This document shows positions 53,329-64,000 of a stretch of 64,000 nucleotides of DNA, piece by piece. The translations under genes and the position numbers were made by a program. The notes beneath the pieces were generated by a model, which saw nothing but the letters and a program-made list of their open reading frames with translations, searched no databases and was not told where the DNA came from. The stretch lies in NCBI RefSeq assembly GCF_002797715.1, contig NZ_PGFF01000001.1:1759304-1823303 (forward strand), given 5' to 3'. Source of the stretch: Diaminobutyricimonas aerilata. GTDB lineage: Bacteria; Actinomycetota; Actinomycetes; Actinomycetales; Microbacteriaceae. The stretch's first letter is position 1; each line of letters starts with the position of its first letter.

Positions 53329-54212
53329 GAGGGAAGGAACTCCGCGATCGCGTGGGCCGCCTCGACCGGCTTCTCGTAGTGGATGAGGTGGCCCACTCCC
53401 GTGAGCACCTCGAGTCGCGCATCCGGGAACCGCTTCAGCAGGGCGTGCTGCGCCTCGATCGGGGTGATGTCGTCGCGATCCGCCGCGACGAGCAGGGTGG
53501 GCACGGCGATGCGGGCGGCGAAGTGGCTGACGTCGCTCGACACCGAGGCACGGAACGCCTCGAGCACCACGCGGCGGTCGGCGAAACGGCTGAAGTAGCG
53601 GTCGTGCTGCCCGTGGATCCAGCGACGCAGGCGCGGTTCCCGGGTCTTGGCCATGGCGACGCTCATGATCCGCACGATCGCGCGGTTGCGCAGCAACGCG
53701 AAGCCGAGCCGCTCGGGAAGGAGCGCCGCGATCCGGTAGTAGAGCACCGCGAGGCGGGTGAGCACGCCCCGGGGTCCGGCGAGAGCCGGTGCGGCGATGG
53801 GGTTCACGAGCACGAGCCGCGGGGTCGCGAGCCCGTCGGCGACGGCACCCGAGGCGACGATGGAGCCGAAGGAGTGCCCGAGCACGACCGCACGTCCGGT
53901 GAGCCCGAGCGCCTCGACGAAGTCGCGCAGCCACCGCCCGTAGCCGGGCACGTCGTGACGGGTGCCGCTCATCGGCGTCGACTCGCCGAAGCCGGGCAGG
54001 TCGGGGGCGACGAACCGCACGTCGGGGAGGTAGGCGATCACGGGCTCGAGGCCGTGGTGCTCACCGCGGAATCCGTGCACCACGACGATCGTCGTCGCGG
54101 CGTCGGCGGGGCCGTACTCCCAGTATCGGGTGGTCGACCCGAGCACCTCGATCTCGCCCGCGCGAACCGGGCGATCGGCGAGTGCGGCGGCGTACGGCGA
54201 GGAGTCGTGCAT
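53325..54212 (-). CDS. Alpha/beta-fold hydrolase
   Basis: This 295-aa protein starts at ATG 54212 (MHDSSPYAAALADRPV). It has 'VVVHGFRGEHHGLEPVIAYL', 'FVAPDLPGFGES', the nucleophile elbow 'VVLGHSFGSIVA' (GHSFG), acid region 'LLVAADRDDITP' and the final His in 'LTGVGHLIHYE'. An inserted cap with 'LTRLAVLYYRIAALLPERLG' is typical of lipase-like members. The substrate is unknown. It is co-translated with the following GT4 gene. Confidence 0.88.
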   Translation of the reverse strand: MHDSSPYAAALADRPVRAGEIEVLGSTTRYWEYGPADAATTIVVVHGFRGEHHGLEPVIAYLPDVRFVAPDLPGFGESTPMSGTRHDVPGYGRWLRDFVEALGLTGRAVVLGHSFGSIVASGAVADGLATPRLVLVNPIAAPALAGPRGVLTRLAVLYYRIAALLPERLGFALLRNRAIVRIMSVAMAKTREPRLRRWIHGQHDRYFSRFADRRVVLEAFRASVSSDVSHFAARIAVPTLLVAADRDDITPIEAQHALLKRFPDARLEVLTGVGHLIHYEKPVEAAHAIAEFLPS

Positions 54213-54287
54213 CCGCACCAGTCTACGTCTGGGCAACCTCCCAGCCGCTGTGCCGAGCGCCCGCGACGCGACTCTAGACTTGCGTGC

Positions 54288-56012
<1,725 letters not shown>

Positions 56013-56873
56013 GCGACGCCTCCGGGATCCCGGCCCGCGAGGCGCGACGGCGTCGCGACGCCGACGCTGTCGAGCGGCTGCGCGCCGCCGGCTGCGTCTT
56101 CGCCGAGGACGAGGCGGCGCTCCTGGCCGCGGAAGCGCGCTCGGACGAGGAGTTCGAGCGGATGCTGCGCGAGCGTGTCGACGGACGCCCCCTCGAGATC
56201 GTGGTCGGCTGGGCCGGGTTCGACGGTCTGCGGGTGATCGTCGACGAGCAGGTGTTCGTGCCGCGGCGTCGCACCGAGCTGCTCGTCGAACTGGCGGCGG
56301 AGCACGGCGGTCGGGTCGTCGTCGACCTGTGCTGCGGCTCGGGCGCGATCGGTCTCGCCCTCGCCCGGCGGCTGCCCGGCCTCGAGCTGCACGCGGCCGA
56401 CATCCATCCCGCGGCCGTCTCGACCGCCCGGCGCAACCTCGCGGGAATCGGCGAGGTGCACGAGGGCGATCTGTTTGACGCGCTCCCGCGCCGGTTGCGC
56501 GGCAAGATCGACCTGCTCGCCGTCAACGCCCCCTACGTGCCCACCCGGGCGATCGCCGACATGCCGCCCGAGGCGCGGAACCATGAGCCGCTCGTGACGC
56601 TCGACGGCGGAGCCGACGGGCTCGACCTGCACCGGCGTGTCGCCGCGGAAGCCGGGTCGTGGCTCGCCCCCGGCGCGGCGCTCCTCATCGAATGCGGGGA
56701 ACCGCAGGCAGCCGCGTCGGCGGCCCTCTTCGCGGCGCGCGGCTTCACGGCTCGGATCGAGCACGACGAGGATCGCGCCGCGACCGTCGTCGTGGCGATC
56801 GCGCCCTGACCTGTCCGCGGGCACGCCGCGTCGCCTGCCCGCCCGTGTCGGACGGCCGGGATAGTTTGCCGTC

Positions 56874-57638
56874 ATGCCCCGCCCCTGGTCACACGAGCTC
56901 GCGGTGTTCGATCTCGAGACCACCGGCATCGACGTCGAGACGGCGCGCATCGTCACCGCTCACGTGGGAATCCTCGACGGCACCGGCGCCGTGGTCGACC
57001 AGTGGCAGTGGCTCGCCGACCCCGGAGTGGAGATCCCGGAGGGCGCGAGCGCCATCCACGGCATCACCACCGAACGGGCGCGAGCCGAGGGCCGACCCGC
57101 CCGTGCGGTCGTCGGCGAGATCGTCGCCACGCTCGACACCCTCGTCGCCGCGGGCCTCCCGCTCGTGATCTACAACGCCCCGTACGACCTCACGGTGCTC
57201 GCACGCGAGTCCCGCCGTCACCGTGTGCGGCCGCTCGTCGAGCCCCGCCCCGTGATCGACCCTCTCGTCATCGACAAGCACGTGGACCGGTACCGGCGCG
57301 GCAAGCGCACCCTGTCGGTCACGAGCGAGTTCTACGGCGTGCGGCTCGACGCCGCCCACGACGCGAGCGCCGACGCCGTCGCGGCCGGACGTGTGGCACT
57401 CGCCCTCGCCGCCGCGTACGGAGACTGGCTCGGCGACGACGGCCACGCCCTGCACGACCGTCAAGCCCGCTGGTGCCGGGCCCAGGCCGCGAGTTTCCAG
57501 GAGTACATGCGTCGCGAGAAGGATCCGGAGTTCGTCGCGTGCGGCGAGTGGCCGGAGCGGATGCCGCCGGCGGTCGAACTCACCCCCCGGCTCGAGACCC
57601 CGGCGCCCGAAGTGGCCGACTCCCGCGACGTCGCCTGA
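56874..57638 (+). CDS. DnaQ-like 3'-5' exonuclease
   Basis: This 254-aa protein has Exo I 'LAVFDLETTGIDVETARIV' (Asp and Glu), 'ASAIHGITTERA', Exo II 'VIYNAPYDLTVLARE' and Exo III 'DAAHDASADAVAAGRVALAL' (His and Asp), the DEDDh pattern. A C-terminal helical part with 'RWCRAQAASFQEYMRREKD' follows. It could be a stand-alone proofreading or repair nuclease; such proteins are widespread in actinobacteria. A strong hairpin lies 66 bp downstream. Confidence 0.9.
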   Translation: MPRPWSHELAVFDLETTGIDVETARIVTAHVGILDGTGAVVDQWQWLADPGVEIPEGASAIHGITTERARAEGRPARAVVGEIVATLDTLVAAGLPLVIYNAPYDLTVLARESRRHRVRPLVEPRPVIDPLVIDKHVDRYRRGKRTLSVTSEFYGVRLDAAHDASADAVAAGRVALALAAAYGDWLGDDGHALHDRQARWCRAQAASFQEYMRREKDPEFVACGEWPERMPPAVELTPRLETPAPEVADSRDVA

Positions 57639-57704
57639 GCATCCGAGACCGTTCGCCCGGCCGGAACTCCCGCGTGGCCCGGGCGATCCGGTGCCGCCAA
57701 CGAC

Positions 57705-57736
57705 GACGGGCGGCCCGCCGAAGCGGACCGCCCGTC
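57705..57736. terminator. Bidirectional hairpin terminator between exonuclease and rpmE2
   Basis: GACGGGCGG (57705-57713) pairs with CCGCCCGTC (57728-57736), with an inner CCGC-CGAA-GCGG extension across one mismatch. It sits between two convergent genes. No long T-run is present on either side. Confidence 0.75.
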
Positions 57737-57751
57737 AGAAGAAGCGTGGGA

Positions 57752-58000
57752 TCAGGCGCCGAAGCCCTTGAAGCGCTGGTTGAACTTCTCGACACGACCG
57801 GCCGAGTCGAGGATGCGCTGCTTGCCCGTGTAGAACGGGTGCGACGCCGACGAGATCTCGACGTCGATGACGGGGTAGGTGACGCCGTCGAGCTCGATCG
57901 TCTTGTCGCTCGTCGCGGTCGACCGCGTGAGGAAGGTCTCGCCGGACGCCAGGTCGCGGAAGACCACCGGAGCGTACGTGGGGTGGATGTCAGTCTTCAT
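57752..58000 (-). CDS. rpmE2: 50S ribosomal protein L31 type B
   Basis: This 82-aa protein reads [20 protein letters not shown], then '[22 protein letters not shown]' split at residue 48, and '[14 protein letters not shown]'. It has no Cys, so it is the zinc-free (C-minus) L31 form that in other bacteria replaces zinc-binding L31. A TATTCT -10 candidate lies at 58066-58071 on the minus strand. No clear Zur palindrome is seen upstream, so zinc control is not supported by the visible sequence. Confidence 0.95.
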   Translation of the reverse strand: MKTDIHPTYAPVVFRDLASGETFLTRSTATSDKTIELDGVTYPVIDVEISSASHPFYTGKQRILDSAGRVEKFNQRFKGFGA

Positions 58001-58099
58001 GGGTGTGTCCTCAGGAGGTTTCCGGGGAGAGATCAAAGCGGATGGGCGCTCAGGCCCGACCATCGAGAATAGCACGGCGGAGGCCCGCAGCGCGGGACT

Positions 58100-58882
58100 T
58101 CACGCCGCGCGCGCCGTGAACCGGCCGTCGTCCTTGCCGACGACGAGTTCGAGACCGAAGGTCTCCCCCAGCCGCTCCGCCGTGATGACCTCGTCGACGG
58201 GACCCTGCGCCGTGACGCGACCGTCGGCGAGCAGGAGGGCGTGCGTGAAGCCCGTGGGGATCTCTTCGACGTGGTGCGTGACCATGACGATCGCGGGAGC
58301 CTCCGCAGCACTGGCGTAGCCGCCGAGCAGTTGCACAAGCTCCTCGCGGGCCCCGAGGTCGAGGCTCGCGGCGGGCTCGTCGAGCAGCAGGATCTCCGGG
58401 TCGGTCATGACCGAGCGGGCGATCTGCACGCGCTTCTGCTCGCCGTCGCTCAACCGGCCGAACGGCCGGTCGGCGAGGTGGTCGAGTTTCCACTCCGCGA
58501 GCACGCGCTGCGCGCGGCGCACGTCGATGTCCTCGTAGTCCTCGTTCCAGCGGCCGGTCACCGAGTACGCAGCGGTGAGCACGGCATCCAGCACCGTCTC
58601 CGCCGCGGGGATGCGCCGGGCGAGAGCCGTCGAGGCGAAGCCGATGCGGGTGCGCAGCTCGAACACGTCGACGCGACCGAGCGTGTTCTCGAGCACCGTC
58701 GCGGTGCCCGAGGTCGGGTGCATGTTCGCCGAGGCGATCTGCAACAGCGTGGTCTTGCCCGCCCCGTTCGGACCGAGGACGACCCAGCGCTGGTCGGGTT
58801 CCACCGCCCACGAGACGGAGTCCAGGATGGCGGTGCCGTCACGCACCACGGAGACGTCGGAGAGCTCGAGAACGCTGGCCAT
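58100..58882 (-). CDS. ABC transporter ATP-binding protein
   Basis: This 260-aa ATPase starts at ATG 58882 (MASVLELSDVSVVRDG). It has Walker A 'GPNGAGKTT', a Q-loop region 'RIGFAST', signature 'RLSDGEQKRVQIARS' (LSDGE, slightly unusual), Walker B 'ILLLDEPAASLD' and the His switch 'MVTHHVEEI'. It is of the PhnC/ModF-like stand-alone type with no permease gene adjacent, so its role may be regulatory or in ribosome/DNA repair rather than transport. Confidence 0.88.
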   Translation of the reverse strand: MASVLELSDVSVVRDGTAILDSVSWAVEPDQRWVVLGPNGAGKTTLLQIASANMHPTSGTATVLENTLGRVDVFELRTRIGFASTALARRIPAAETVLDAVLTAAYSVTGRWNEDYEDIDVRRAQRVLAEWKLDHLADRPFGRLSDGEQKRVQIARSVMTDPEILLLDEPAASLDLGAREELVQLLGGYASAAEAPAIVMVTHHVEEIPTGFTHALLLADGRVTAQGPVDEVITAERLGETFGLELVVGKDDGRFTARAA

Positions 58883-58908
58883 GATGGGCTCCAGCCTACG
58901 GCACCGGG

Positions 58909-60093
58909 TCAGGCGAGCAGGGACTCGTAGACCTCGCGCGTGCGTGTCGCGATCTGCGACCAGGCGAACTCCGCTTCGGCCCGGGCGCGGCCCTCCGCAC
59001 CCATCCGGCGGGCCGTCTGCGGGTCGGTGACGACCTCGGTGAGCGCCGCTGCGAGGTCCGCGACGAAGCGCTCCTCGTCGAGCGGCGTGCCCGTGCCGTC
59101 GTCGGCCTGCTCGATCGGCACGAGGCGTCCCGTCACACCGTCGGCGACGACCTCGGGGATGCCGCCGGTCGCGGTCGCGACCACCGGCGCACCGCACGCC
59201 ATCGCCTCGAGGTTCACGATGCCGAGCGGCTCGTAGACGCTCGGGCAGACGAAGGTCGTCGCGTGCGACAGCACAGCGGCGAGCTGATGCTGCTCGAGCA
59301 GTCGGTCGATCCACACGACACCACTGCGCTCCTCCTGCAGCGCGGCGACGCCGGCCTGCACCTCCGCGAGGATCTCCGGGGTGTCCGGCGCGCCCGCGCA
59401 CAGCACGAGCTGCACGTCGGCGGGCAGTCGCGAGGCGGCGCGCAGCAGGTACGGCAGCCCCTTCTGCCGCGTGATCCGACCGACGAAAACGACGGAGGGC
59501 CGGTCGGGGTCCACCCCGAGAGAACGCACGAGCTCCGCATCCTCGCGGCGGGTCCACTTCTGCAGGTCGATGCCGTTGTGCACCACCTGCACGCGCGACT
59601 CGTCGAGCGAGGGATACGAGCGCAGGATGTCGCGACGCATGCCGTGGCTCACGGCGATGACCGCATCCGCCGATTCGAACGCGTCGCGCTCGATCCAGCT
59701 CGACACGCGGTATCCGCCGCCGAGCTGTTCGGCCTTCCACGGACGCAGCGGCTCGAGGCTGTGGGCGGTGACGACGTGCGGGATGTCGTGCAGCAGCGCC
59801 GCGAGGCGACCGGCGGCGTTCGCGTACCAGGTGTGCGAATGCACCAGGTCGGCACCGCCGGCATCCTGCGCCATCTGCAGGTCGACGCCGAGGGTCGCGA
59901 GGGCGGGATTGGCACCGGTGAGCTGAGCGGGCACGAGATATCCGTACACACCGGGCTCGTCGCGCGGGTTGCCGAAGCAGCGCACGAGCACGTCGATCTC
60001 GGTGCGCAACGCCTTCACGAGCTCGGCGACATGCACCCCGGCGCCTCCGTAGACGTCCGGCGGGTATTCACGGCTGAGAAGATCCACGCGCAC
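58909..60093 (-). CDS. glgA: Glycogen synthase, actinobacterial GT4 type (GlgA/GlgM)
   Basis: This 394-aa protein has '[20 protein letters not shown]' with the glycine loop, '[17 protein letters not shown]', '[14 protein letters not shown]', '[17 protein letters not shown]' and the E-x7-E motif in '[20 protein letters not shown]'. Actinobacterial members of this type use ADP- or UDP-glucose; in mycobacteria they make maltose-1-phosphate as well as alpha-glucan. It is divergent from glgC with only 36 bp between the two start codons, so the two share a promoter region. Confidence 0.92.
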   Translation of the reverse strand: MRVDLLSREYPPDVYGGAGVHVAELVKALRTEIDVLVRCFGNPRDEPGVYGYLVPAQLTGANPALATLGVDLQMAQDAGGADLVHSHTWYANAAGRLAALLHDIPHVVTAHSLEPLRPWKAEQLGGGYRVSSWIERDAFESADAVIAVSHGMRRDILRSYPSLDESRVQVVHNGIDLQKWTRREDAELVRSLGVDPDRPSVVFVGRITRQKGLPYLLRAASRLPADVQLVLCAGAPDTPEILAEVQAGVAALQEERSGVVWIDRLLEQHQLAAVLSHATTFVCPSVYEPLGIVNLEAMACGAPVVATATGGIPEVVADGVTGRLVPIEQADDGTGTPLDEERFVADLAAALTEVVTDPQTARRMGAEGRARAEAEFAWSQIATRTREVYESLLA

Positions 60094-60129
60094 GGGAGTC
60101 GACGCTACTCCATCGGATACCGTGGTCCC

Positions 60130-61368
60130 ATGGCGTCAAAGAAGATCTTCGGCATCGTGTTGGCCGGTGGCGAGGGCAAGCGCCTCATGCCGCTCACCGC
60201 GGACCGGGCCAAGCCCGCCGTGCCGTTCGGGGGCGGATACCGACTCATCGACTTCGCCCTGTCGAACCTGGTCAACTCGGGACTGCGCCAGATCGTCGTG
60301 TTGACGCAGTACAAGTCGCACAGCCTCGACCGCCACGTGTCGCAGACGTGGCGCCTGTCCGGACTGCTGGGCTCCTACATCGCCTCGGTGCCCGCCCAGC
60401 AGCGGCTCGGCAAGCGCTGGTTCGCGGGCAGCGCCGACGCCATCCTGCAGAGCCTCAACCTGCTGCGCGACGAGAAGCCCGACATCGTGGTCGTGGTCGG
60501 CGCCGACCACGTCTACCGCATGGACTTCACCCAGATGATCGACGCCCACATCGCCTCCGGCGCGGGAGCGACCGTCGCCGCGATCCGGCAGCCGTTGTCG
60601 CTCGCCGACCAGTTCGGCGTCATCCAGATCGACGAGCAGAACCCCGACCGCATCGCCGCCTTCCTCGAGAAGCCGAAGGATGCGGTGGGCCTCGCCGACT
60701 CCCCCGACGAGATCCTCGCCTCGATGGGCAACTACGTCTTCGACGCCGACGTGCTCATCGAGGCCGTGCGCCGCGACGGGGAACGCTCCGATTCGAACCA
60801 CGACATGGGCGGCGACATCATCCCCGACTTCGTGAAGCGGGGCGAGGCCGGCGTGTACGACCTCAACCGCAACCACGTGCCGGGCTCCACCGATCGCGAC
60901 AAGTTCTACTGGCGTGACGTGGGGACCATCGAGTCGTTCTTCGACGCCCACCAGGATCTCGTCTCCGCGCTGCCGGTGTTCAACCTCTACAACCGCGAAT
61001 GGCCGATCTTCAGCCAGCAGCTCAACTCCCCGCCGGCGAAGTTCGTGCGCGACGCCAACAACAACGTCGGCACCGCGATCGACTCGATCGTGTCGCTCGG
61101 CTGCGTCGTGCAGGGCTCGCACATCGAACGCAGTGTTCTCGGACCGTGGTCGATGATCGAGTCGGGAGCGAAGATCGTGAACTCGGTCGTGTTCGAGCGC
61201 GCCCACATCGGTGCGGGGGCCACGATCTCGATGGCTATCCTGGACAAGGATGTGGTCGTCGCGCCGGGAGCGACCGTCGGTGTCGACCACGACCTCGACC
61301 GCACCCGCGGGTTCACCGTCACCGACTCGGGCATCACCGTCGTCGGCAAGGGCGTGCGGGTCGACTGA
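60130..61368 (+). CDS. glgC: Glucose-1-phosphate adenylyltransferase
   Basis: This 412-aa protein starts [23 protein letters not shown]. It has '[21 protein letters not shown]', '[13 protein letters not shown]', '[13 protein letters not shown]', '[15 protein letters not shown]', '[13 protein letters not shown]' and '[15 protein letters not shown]', then a left-handed beta-helix with hexapeptide repeats. It makes ADP-glucose, the committed step for glycogen. The family is normally controlled allosterically by sugar phosphates. Confidence 0.96.
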   Translation: MASKKIFGIVLAGGEGKRLMPLTADRAKPAVPFGGGYRLIDFALSNLVNSGLRQIVVLTQYKSHSLDRHVSQTWRLSGLLGSYIASVPAQQRLGKRWFAGSADAILQSLNLLRDEKPDIVVVVGADHVYRMDFTQMIDAHIASGAGATVAAIRQPLSLADQFGVIQIDEQNPDRIAAFLEKPKDAVGLADSPDEILASMGNYVFDADVLIEAVRRDGERSDSNHDMGGDIIPDFVKRGEAGVYDLNRNHVPGSTDRDKFYWRDVGTIESFFDAHQDLVSALPVFNLYNREWPIFSQQLNSPPAKFVRDANNNVGTAIDSIVSLGCVVQGSHIERSVLGPWSMIESGAKIVNSVVFERAHIGAGATISMAILDKDVVVAPGATVGVDHDLDRTRGFTVTDSGITVVGKGVRVD

Positions 61369-61396
61369 TCCCGTTCCCCGTTCCGAGGAGACGCGC

Positions 61397-62023
61397 GTGC
61401 CCCGGTTCCTCGTCGTGCTCGACGTCGACTCCACCCTCATCGAGGATGAGGCGATCGAGCTCCTCGCCGCCGAAGCGGGTTCGCTCGACCGGGTCGCCGA
61501 CGTGACCGCGCGGGCGATGAACGGCGAGCTCGATTTCGCGTCGAGCCTGCGGGAACGCGTCGCCACGCTCGCGGGTCTGTCGACCGACGTCTTCGCCCGG
61601 GTGGGCGAGCGCATCCGCCTCACCGACGGCGTGCCCGAGCTGATCGCCGGCGTGCAGGGCGCCGGCGGCGCGGTCGCCGTCGTCTCCGGCGGGTTCCACG
61701 AGCTGCTCGATCCCCTCGCCTCCCGCCTGGGCCTCGACCGGTGGGAGGCCAACCGCCTGGAGACCGCCGGCGATGTGCTCACGGGCCGGGTGGACGGGCC
61801 CGTCGTCGACGCCCGCGCGAAGGCGACCGCGGTCGACCGGTGGCGCGCGGAGCTCGGCGCCACGACCGTCGTGGCGATCGGCGACGGCGCGAACGACCTG
61901 CTCATGATGGAGCGGGCCGAGCTCTCCATCGCGTTCGACGCGAAGGCGCCCGTGCGCGAGCGCGCCGACCTCGTGCTCGACGAACGCGACCTGTCGCGGG
62001 TGCTGCCGCTACTCGGACTCTGA
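61397..62023 (+). CDS. serB: Phosphoserine phosphatase SerB
   Basis: This 208-aa HAD protein starts at GTG 61397 with GAGGAG at 61385-61390. It has 'VVLDVDSTLIEDEAIELLA' (DxDST), 'MNGELDFASSLRERVATLAG', 'VVSGGFHELLDPLA', 'ARAKATAVD' (Lys) and 'VAIGDGANDLLMMERAELSIAF'. It is the short SerB without N-terminal ACT domains. It completes serine synthesis. It follows glgC by 28 bp and overlaps the convergent SRPBCC gene by 15 bp. Confidence 0.93.
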   Translation: MPRFLVVLDVDSTLIEDEAIELLAAEAGSLDRVADVTARAMNGELDFASSLRERVATLAGLSTDVFARVGERIRLTDGVPELIAGVQGAGGAVAVVSGGFHELLDPLASRLGLDRWEANRLETAGDVLTGRVDGPVVDARAKATAVDRWRAELGATTVVAIGDGANDLLMMERAELSIAFDAKAPVRERADLVLDERDLSRVLPLLGL

Positions 62024-62449
62024 CCGGGAGGCCGGCGAGACGAGGAGCGCGTCGCCGAGGGCGGCGACGACACCCTTCCAGTGCCCGCGCTGCAACTCGC
62101 GCTCGGCCGCATCCGCGAGTCGTTCCTGGTGCACGGTGATCCGCGCACGACCGGCGCCCGCCGACCGCACGACGAGCTGGAGCGTGGTGTCGTGGTCCCA
62201 GTTCCGCGGGCGCCAGGTGAGACGCACCCGGTCGAGTTCGTGGAGGCTGCGTGTCTCGCCGCGCACCCCCGCGGTCGTCTCGAACGGCGAGCCACGATCG
62301 GGGATGCTCGCGACGCCCTCCCCCAGCCAGATCGCGATGCCGTCGGGCGACGTGAGAAAGCGCCACACCTCCTCGGCCGAGCGCTCCACCGTGCGGGAGA
62401 CGCCGATCTGCCACCCGGCATCGCGGGTGAGTCCGACCGGACCGCTCAT
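62009..62449 (-). CDS. SRPBCC-domain protein (activator of Hsp90-like)
   Basis: This 146-aa START-like protein has 'QIGVSRTVERSAEEVWRFLTSPDGIAIWLGEG' as its first helix-strand block (given as VERSAEEVWRFLTSPDG and IAIWLGEG), 'RVRLTWRPRNWDHDTTLQL' and a C-terminal helix 'AERELQRGHWKGVVAAL'. It belongs to the small-molecule-binding or AHSA1 group; the role is unknown. Its ATG overlaps the ridA stop by 4 bp, so it is co-translated with ridA. Confidence 0.83.
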   Translation of the reverse strand: MSGPVGLTRDAGWQIGVSRTVERSAEEVWRFLTSPDGIAIWLGEGVASIPDRGSPFETTAGVRGETRSLHELDRVRLTWRPRNWDHDTTLQLVVRSAGAGRARITVHQERLADAAERELQRGHWKGVVAALGDALLVSPASRSESE

Positions 62450-62844
62450 CGCATCACCGCGGCGACAGCGTTCACCTCGACGAGCGCACCGGGAACGGCG
62501 AGTCCCGCCACCCGAGCGACCGTGACGGTGGAGACCGCTCCGTCGAGCACCGCAGCGGCCTCGGCGTACGCCGCCCCGAGATCGACCCCGTCGACGACGA
62601 GGATGGTCATCGACACGATGTCCGCGACGCGCGCGTCGGCAGCCCGGAGGGCGACGAGGAGGTTCTCCATGACGCGGCGGGTCTGCGCGGCCGCATCGCC
62701 GGCGCCGATGAGACGCCCGTCGGCGTCCACCGCGTTCTGACCTCCGATGTAGACCGTGGTCGCTCCGGGCGGCACGACCGCGACGTGGCTGAAGGCGGGC
62801 GAGGTGACGAGACCCTCGGGGCGGAGCAGAGTGATGGTGTCCAT
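62446..62844 (-). CDS. RidA-family (YjgF/UK114) protein
   Basis: This 132-aa protein has 'TTVYIGGQNAVDADGRLIGAGDAAAQTRRVMENL' (as VYIGGQNAVDADGRLIG and DAAAQTRRVMENL), 'DIVSMTILVVDG' and the C-terminal 'RVAGLAVPGALVEVNAVAA'. The Arg that binds the imine carboxylate in true RidA ('CPRxxVE') is not at its usual place; the region reads 'ARVAGLAVPGALVE', so it may be a non-archetypal Rid subfamily member. It may start at 62844 or at ATG 62862. It is divergent from a YafY regulator that probably controls it. Confidence 0.87.
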   Translation of the reverse strand: MDTITLLRPEGLVTSPAFSHVAVVPPGATTVYIGGQNAVDADGRLIGAGDAAAQTRRVMENLLVALRAADARVADIVSMTILVVDGVDLGAAYAEAAAVLDGAVSTVTVARVAGLAVPGALVEVNAVAAVMR

Positions 62845-62862
62845 GCCGTCAGGATCGCGCAT

Positions 62863-62887
62863 GACCCGGTCGAATAGTGTCCGGGTC
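62863..62887. promoter_or_regulatory. Putative operator between ridA and yafY-type genes
   Basis: GACCCGG (62863-62869) and CCGGGTC (62881-62887) form a perfect 7-bp inverted repeat separated by 11 bp (TCGAATAGTGT). It lies in the divergent gap and overlaps the only AT-rich patch there, so it is a likely binding site for the adjacent YafY-type regulator. Confidence 0.55.
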
Positions 62888-62906
62888 CAGCGGCAGAATG
62901 CGTGGC

Positions 62907-63845
62907 ATGAGCACCGCACAACGCCGACTCGAGACGCTCGCGCTCCTGCAGTCACATCCGGGCGTCTCCGCGCCGCGCCTGGCGCGCATGCTCGGTGTCA
63001 CCGAGCGCACCGCACGTCGGGACGTCGCGCACCTGCGAGAACTCGGCTACCGCATCGACGCCGAGGCGGGACCGGCCGGCGGGTACCGGCTCGCCCACGG
63101 CAGCACCATGCCGCCGCTGCTGCTGGATGCCGACGAGGTCGCGGCGGTCGCACTGGGCCTGCGGACCGCGGCGACCGCGGACGGCCTGGAGACGGCCGCG
63201 GTGACCGCGCTCGCGAAGCTCACCCAGGTGGTCCCCGCGCGGTGGAGGTCCCGACTGGACGCCTTCGTCGACGTGCAGGCGGCGGCGCCGCCACCGAGAT
63301 GCCCGGGGCTCGACGTGCTCGTTGCGACGGCGCTCGCGTGCCGGGCTGAGGAGGCGCTCCGCATCCGCCATCGCCGCAGCGACACGGCGCCTGCCGTGCC
63401 GATCGACGTGCAACCGCATCGTCTCGTGGCGGTGCGTCGCCGCTGGTATCTGGTCGCTGCCCCTCGAAACGCCGACCAGTGGCACGTCTACGCGCTCGAC
63501 CGCGTCGACTCGGTGCAGCCGCTCACCGCGCGGCTGCCCGCCCCCGAGGCGCCGCTCGATGCCACCGCGCTCGTGATCGACACACTCGCGAACGGCCCGT
63601 GGCGGTACCGGATCCGCGTCGCCGTGCACACCTCGGGCGACCTCGTGCGCGAACGGGTGGACCCGGCGGTCGCGACGGTCGTCAACGGTGAGGACGACGA
63701 ATGCGAACTGCGGTTCAGCACCGACGACCTCGATTGGGCCGCCCGCTGGATCGCCCACCTCGAATTCGACATCGACGTCATCGAACCGGCCGCTCTCACC
63801 GAGCGTCTGCGGGCGCTCGGCCGGTGGTTGCTCGAGCGGTACTGA
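62907..63845 (+). CDS. YafY-family HTH/WYL transcriptional regulator
   Basis: This 312-aa protein starts at ATG 62907. It has an N-terminal HTH_11 domain ('RLETLALLQSHPGVSAPRLARMLGVTERTARRDVAHLRELG', in parts: VSAPRLARMLGVTERTARRD) and a WYL domain near residues 155-225 with 'ALRIRHRRSDTAPAVPIDVQP' split and 'VAVRRRWYLVAAPRNADQWHVYALDRV', also split. A WCX-like C-terminus follows. It probably senses a ligand and controls the divergent ridA-SRPBCC operon. Confidence 0.87.
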   Translation: MSTAQRRLETLALLQSHPGVSAPRLARMLGVTERTARRDVAHLRELGYRIDAEAGPAGGYRLAHGSTMPPLLLDADEVAAVALGLRTAATADGLETAAVTALAKLTQVVPARWRSRLDAFVDVQAAAPPPRCPGLDVLVATALACRAEEALRIRHRRSDTAPAVPIDVQPHRLVAVRRRWYLVAAPRNADQWHVYALDRVDSVQPLTARLPAPEAPLDATALVIDTLANGPWRYRIRVAVHTSGDLVRERVDPAVATVVNGEDDECELRFSTDDLDWAARWIAHLEFDIDVIEPAALTERLRALGRWLLERY

Positions 63846-63860
63846 TGCGATCGAGGGGTG

Positions 63861-64000
<140 letters not shown>

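Noticed and set aside
57998-58099. Zur-controlled promoter for the zinc-free L31 gene
   Set aside because: No recognisable Zur dyad is seen in the region upstream of rpmE2.

Overview
The window reads as a chromosomal stretch from a high-GC Gram-positive actinobacterium, most likely Microbacteriaceae. The supporting signs are about 70% GC with GC-rich third codon positions, frequent GTG and TTG starts, rbpA, pafB-pafC, tatA-tatC-helY, the lnt-ppm pair, glgA/glgC of the actinobacterial type, and a SOS box of the Gram-positive type. I found no transposase, integrase, phage module or CRISPR array. Nearly all of the sequence is accounted for by tightly packed genes, many joined by 1-8 bp stop/start overlaps.

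Layout. 1-2.2 kb: an ArsR-controlled VOC/SRPBCC/YciI operon and an atypical SDR. 2.2-9.8 kb: a HelR-type RNA polymerase rescue helicase preceded by a rifamycin-associated element, a DUF4062-STAND ATPase coupled to a membrane protein, and a divergent thioredoxin-reductase-like flavoprotein. 9.8-14.8 kb: small enzymes, an NfeD/SPFH pair, GDPD and rbpA. 14.8-26.7 kb: a long leftward run, HAD, trmI, FKBP lipoprotein, pafB, pafC, tatA, tatC, helY, lnt, ppm, plus PAC2. This is the neighbourhood that carries the Pup-proteasome genes in many actinobacteria, but those genes are absent here. 26.7-33.3 kb: uppP, an M20 peptidase, a YihY protein, tRNA-Leu(GAG), a Pyr_excise-like protein and a flavin amine oxidase whose sequence is circularly permuted. 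33.6-45.5 kb: a DNA-damage region with SRAP, nnr, imuA'-imuB-dnaE2 under a perfect LexA box, an XPB-like helicase and dinB. 45.5-54.2 kb: cell wall, RNA modification, sirtuin, editing and glycosyltransferase genes. 54.3-64 kb: treS, glgA/glgC, serB, rpmE2, a 3'-5' exonuclease and a YafY/RidA pair.

The signals I rate highest are: (1) three copies of a structured hairpin repeat with conserved TTTCCCGTC...GACGGGAAA ends, one upstream and two downstream of the mutasome operon, whose stems vary in compensating fashion; (2) the circularly permuted Tat-lipoprotein amine oxidase; (3) the rifamycin-associated element before helR; (4) the DUF4062-STAND ATPase coupled to a membrane protein; and (5) a short well-translated leader frame before a GNAT gene. 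All functional calls come from reading translated sequence by eye. No database search was possible.
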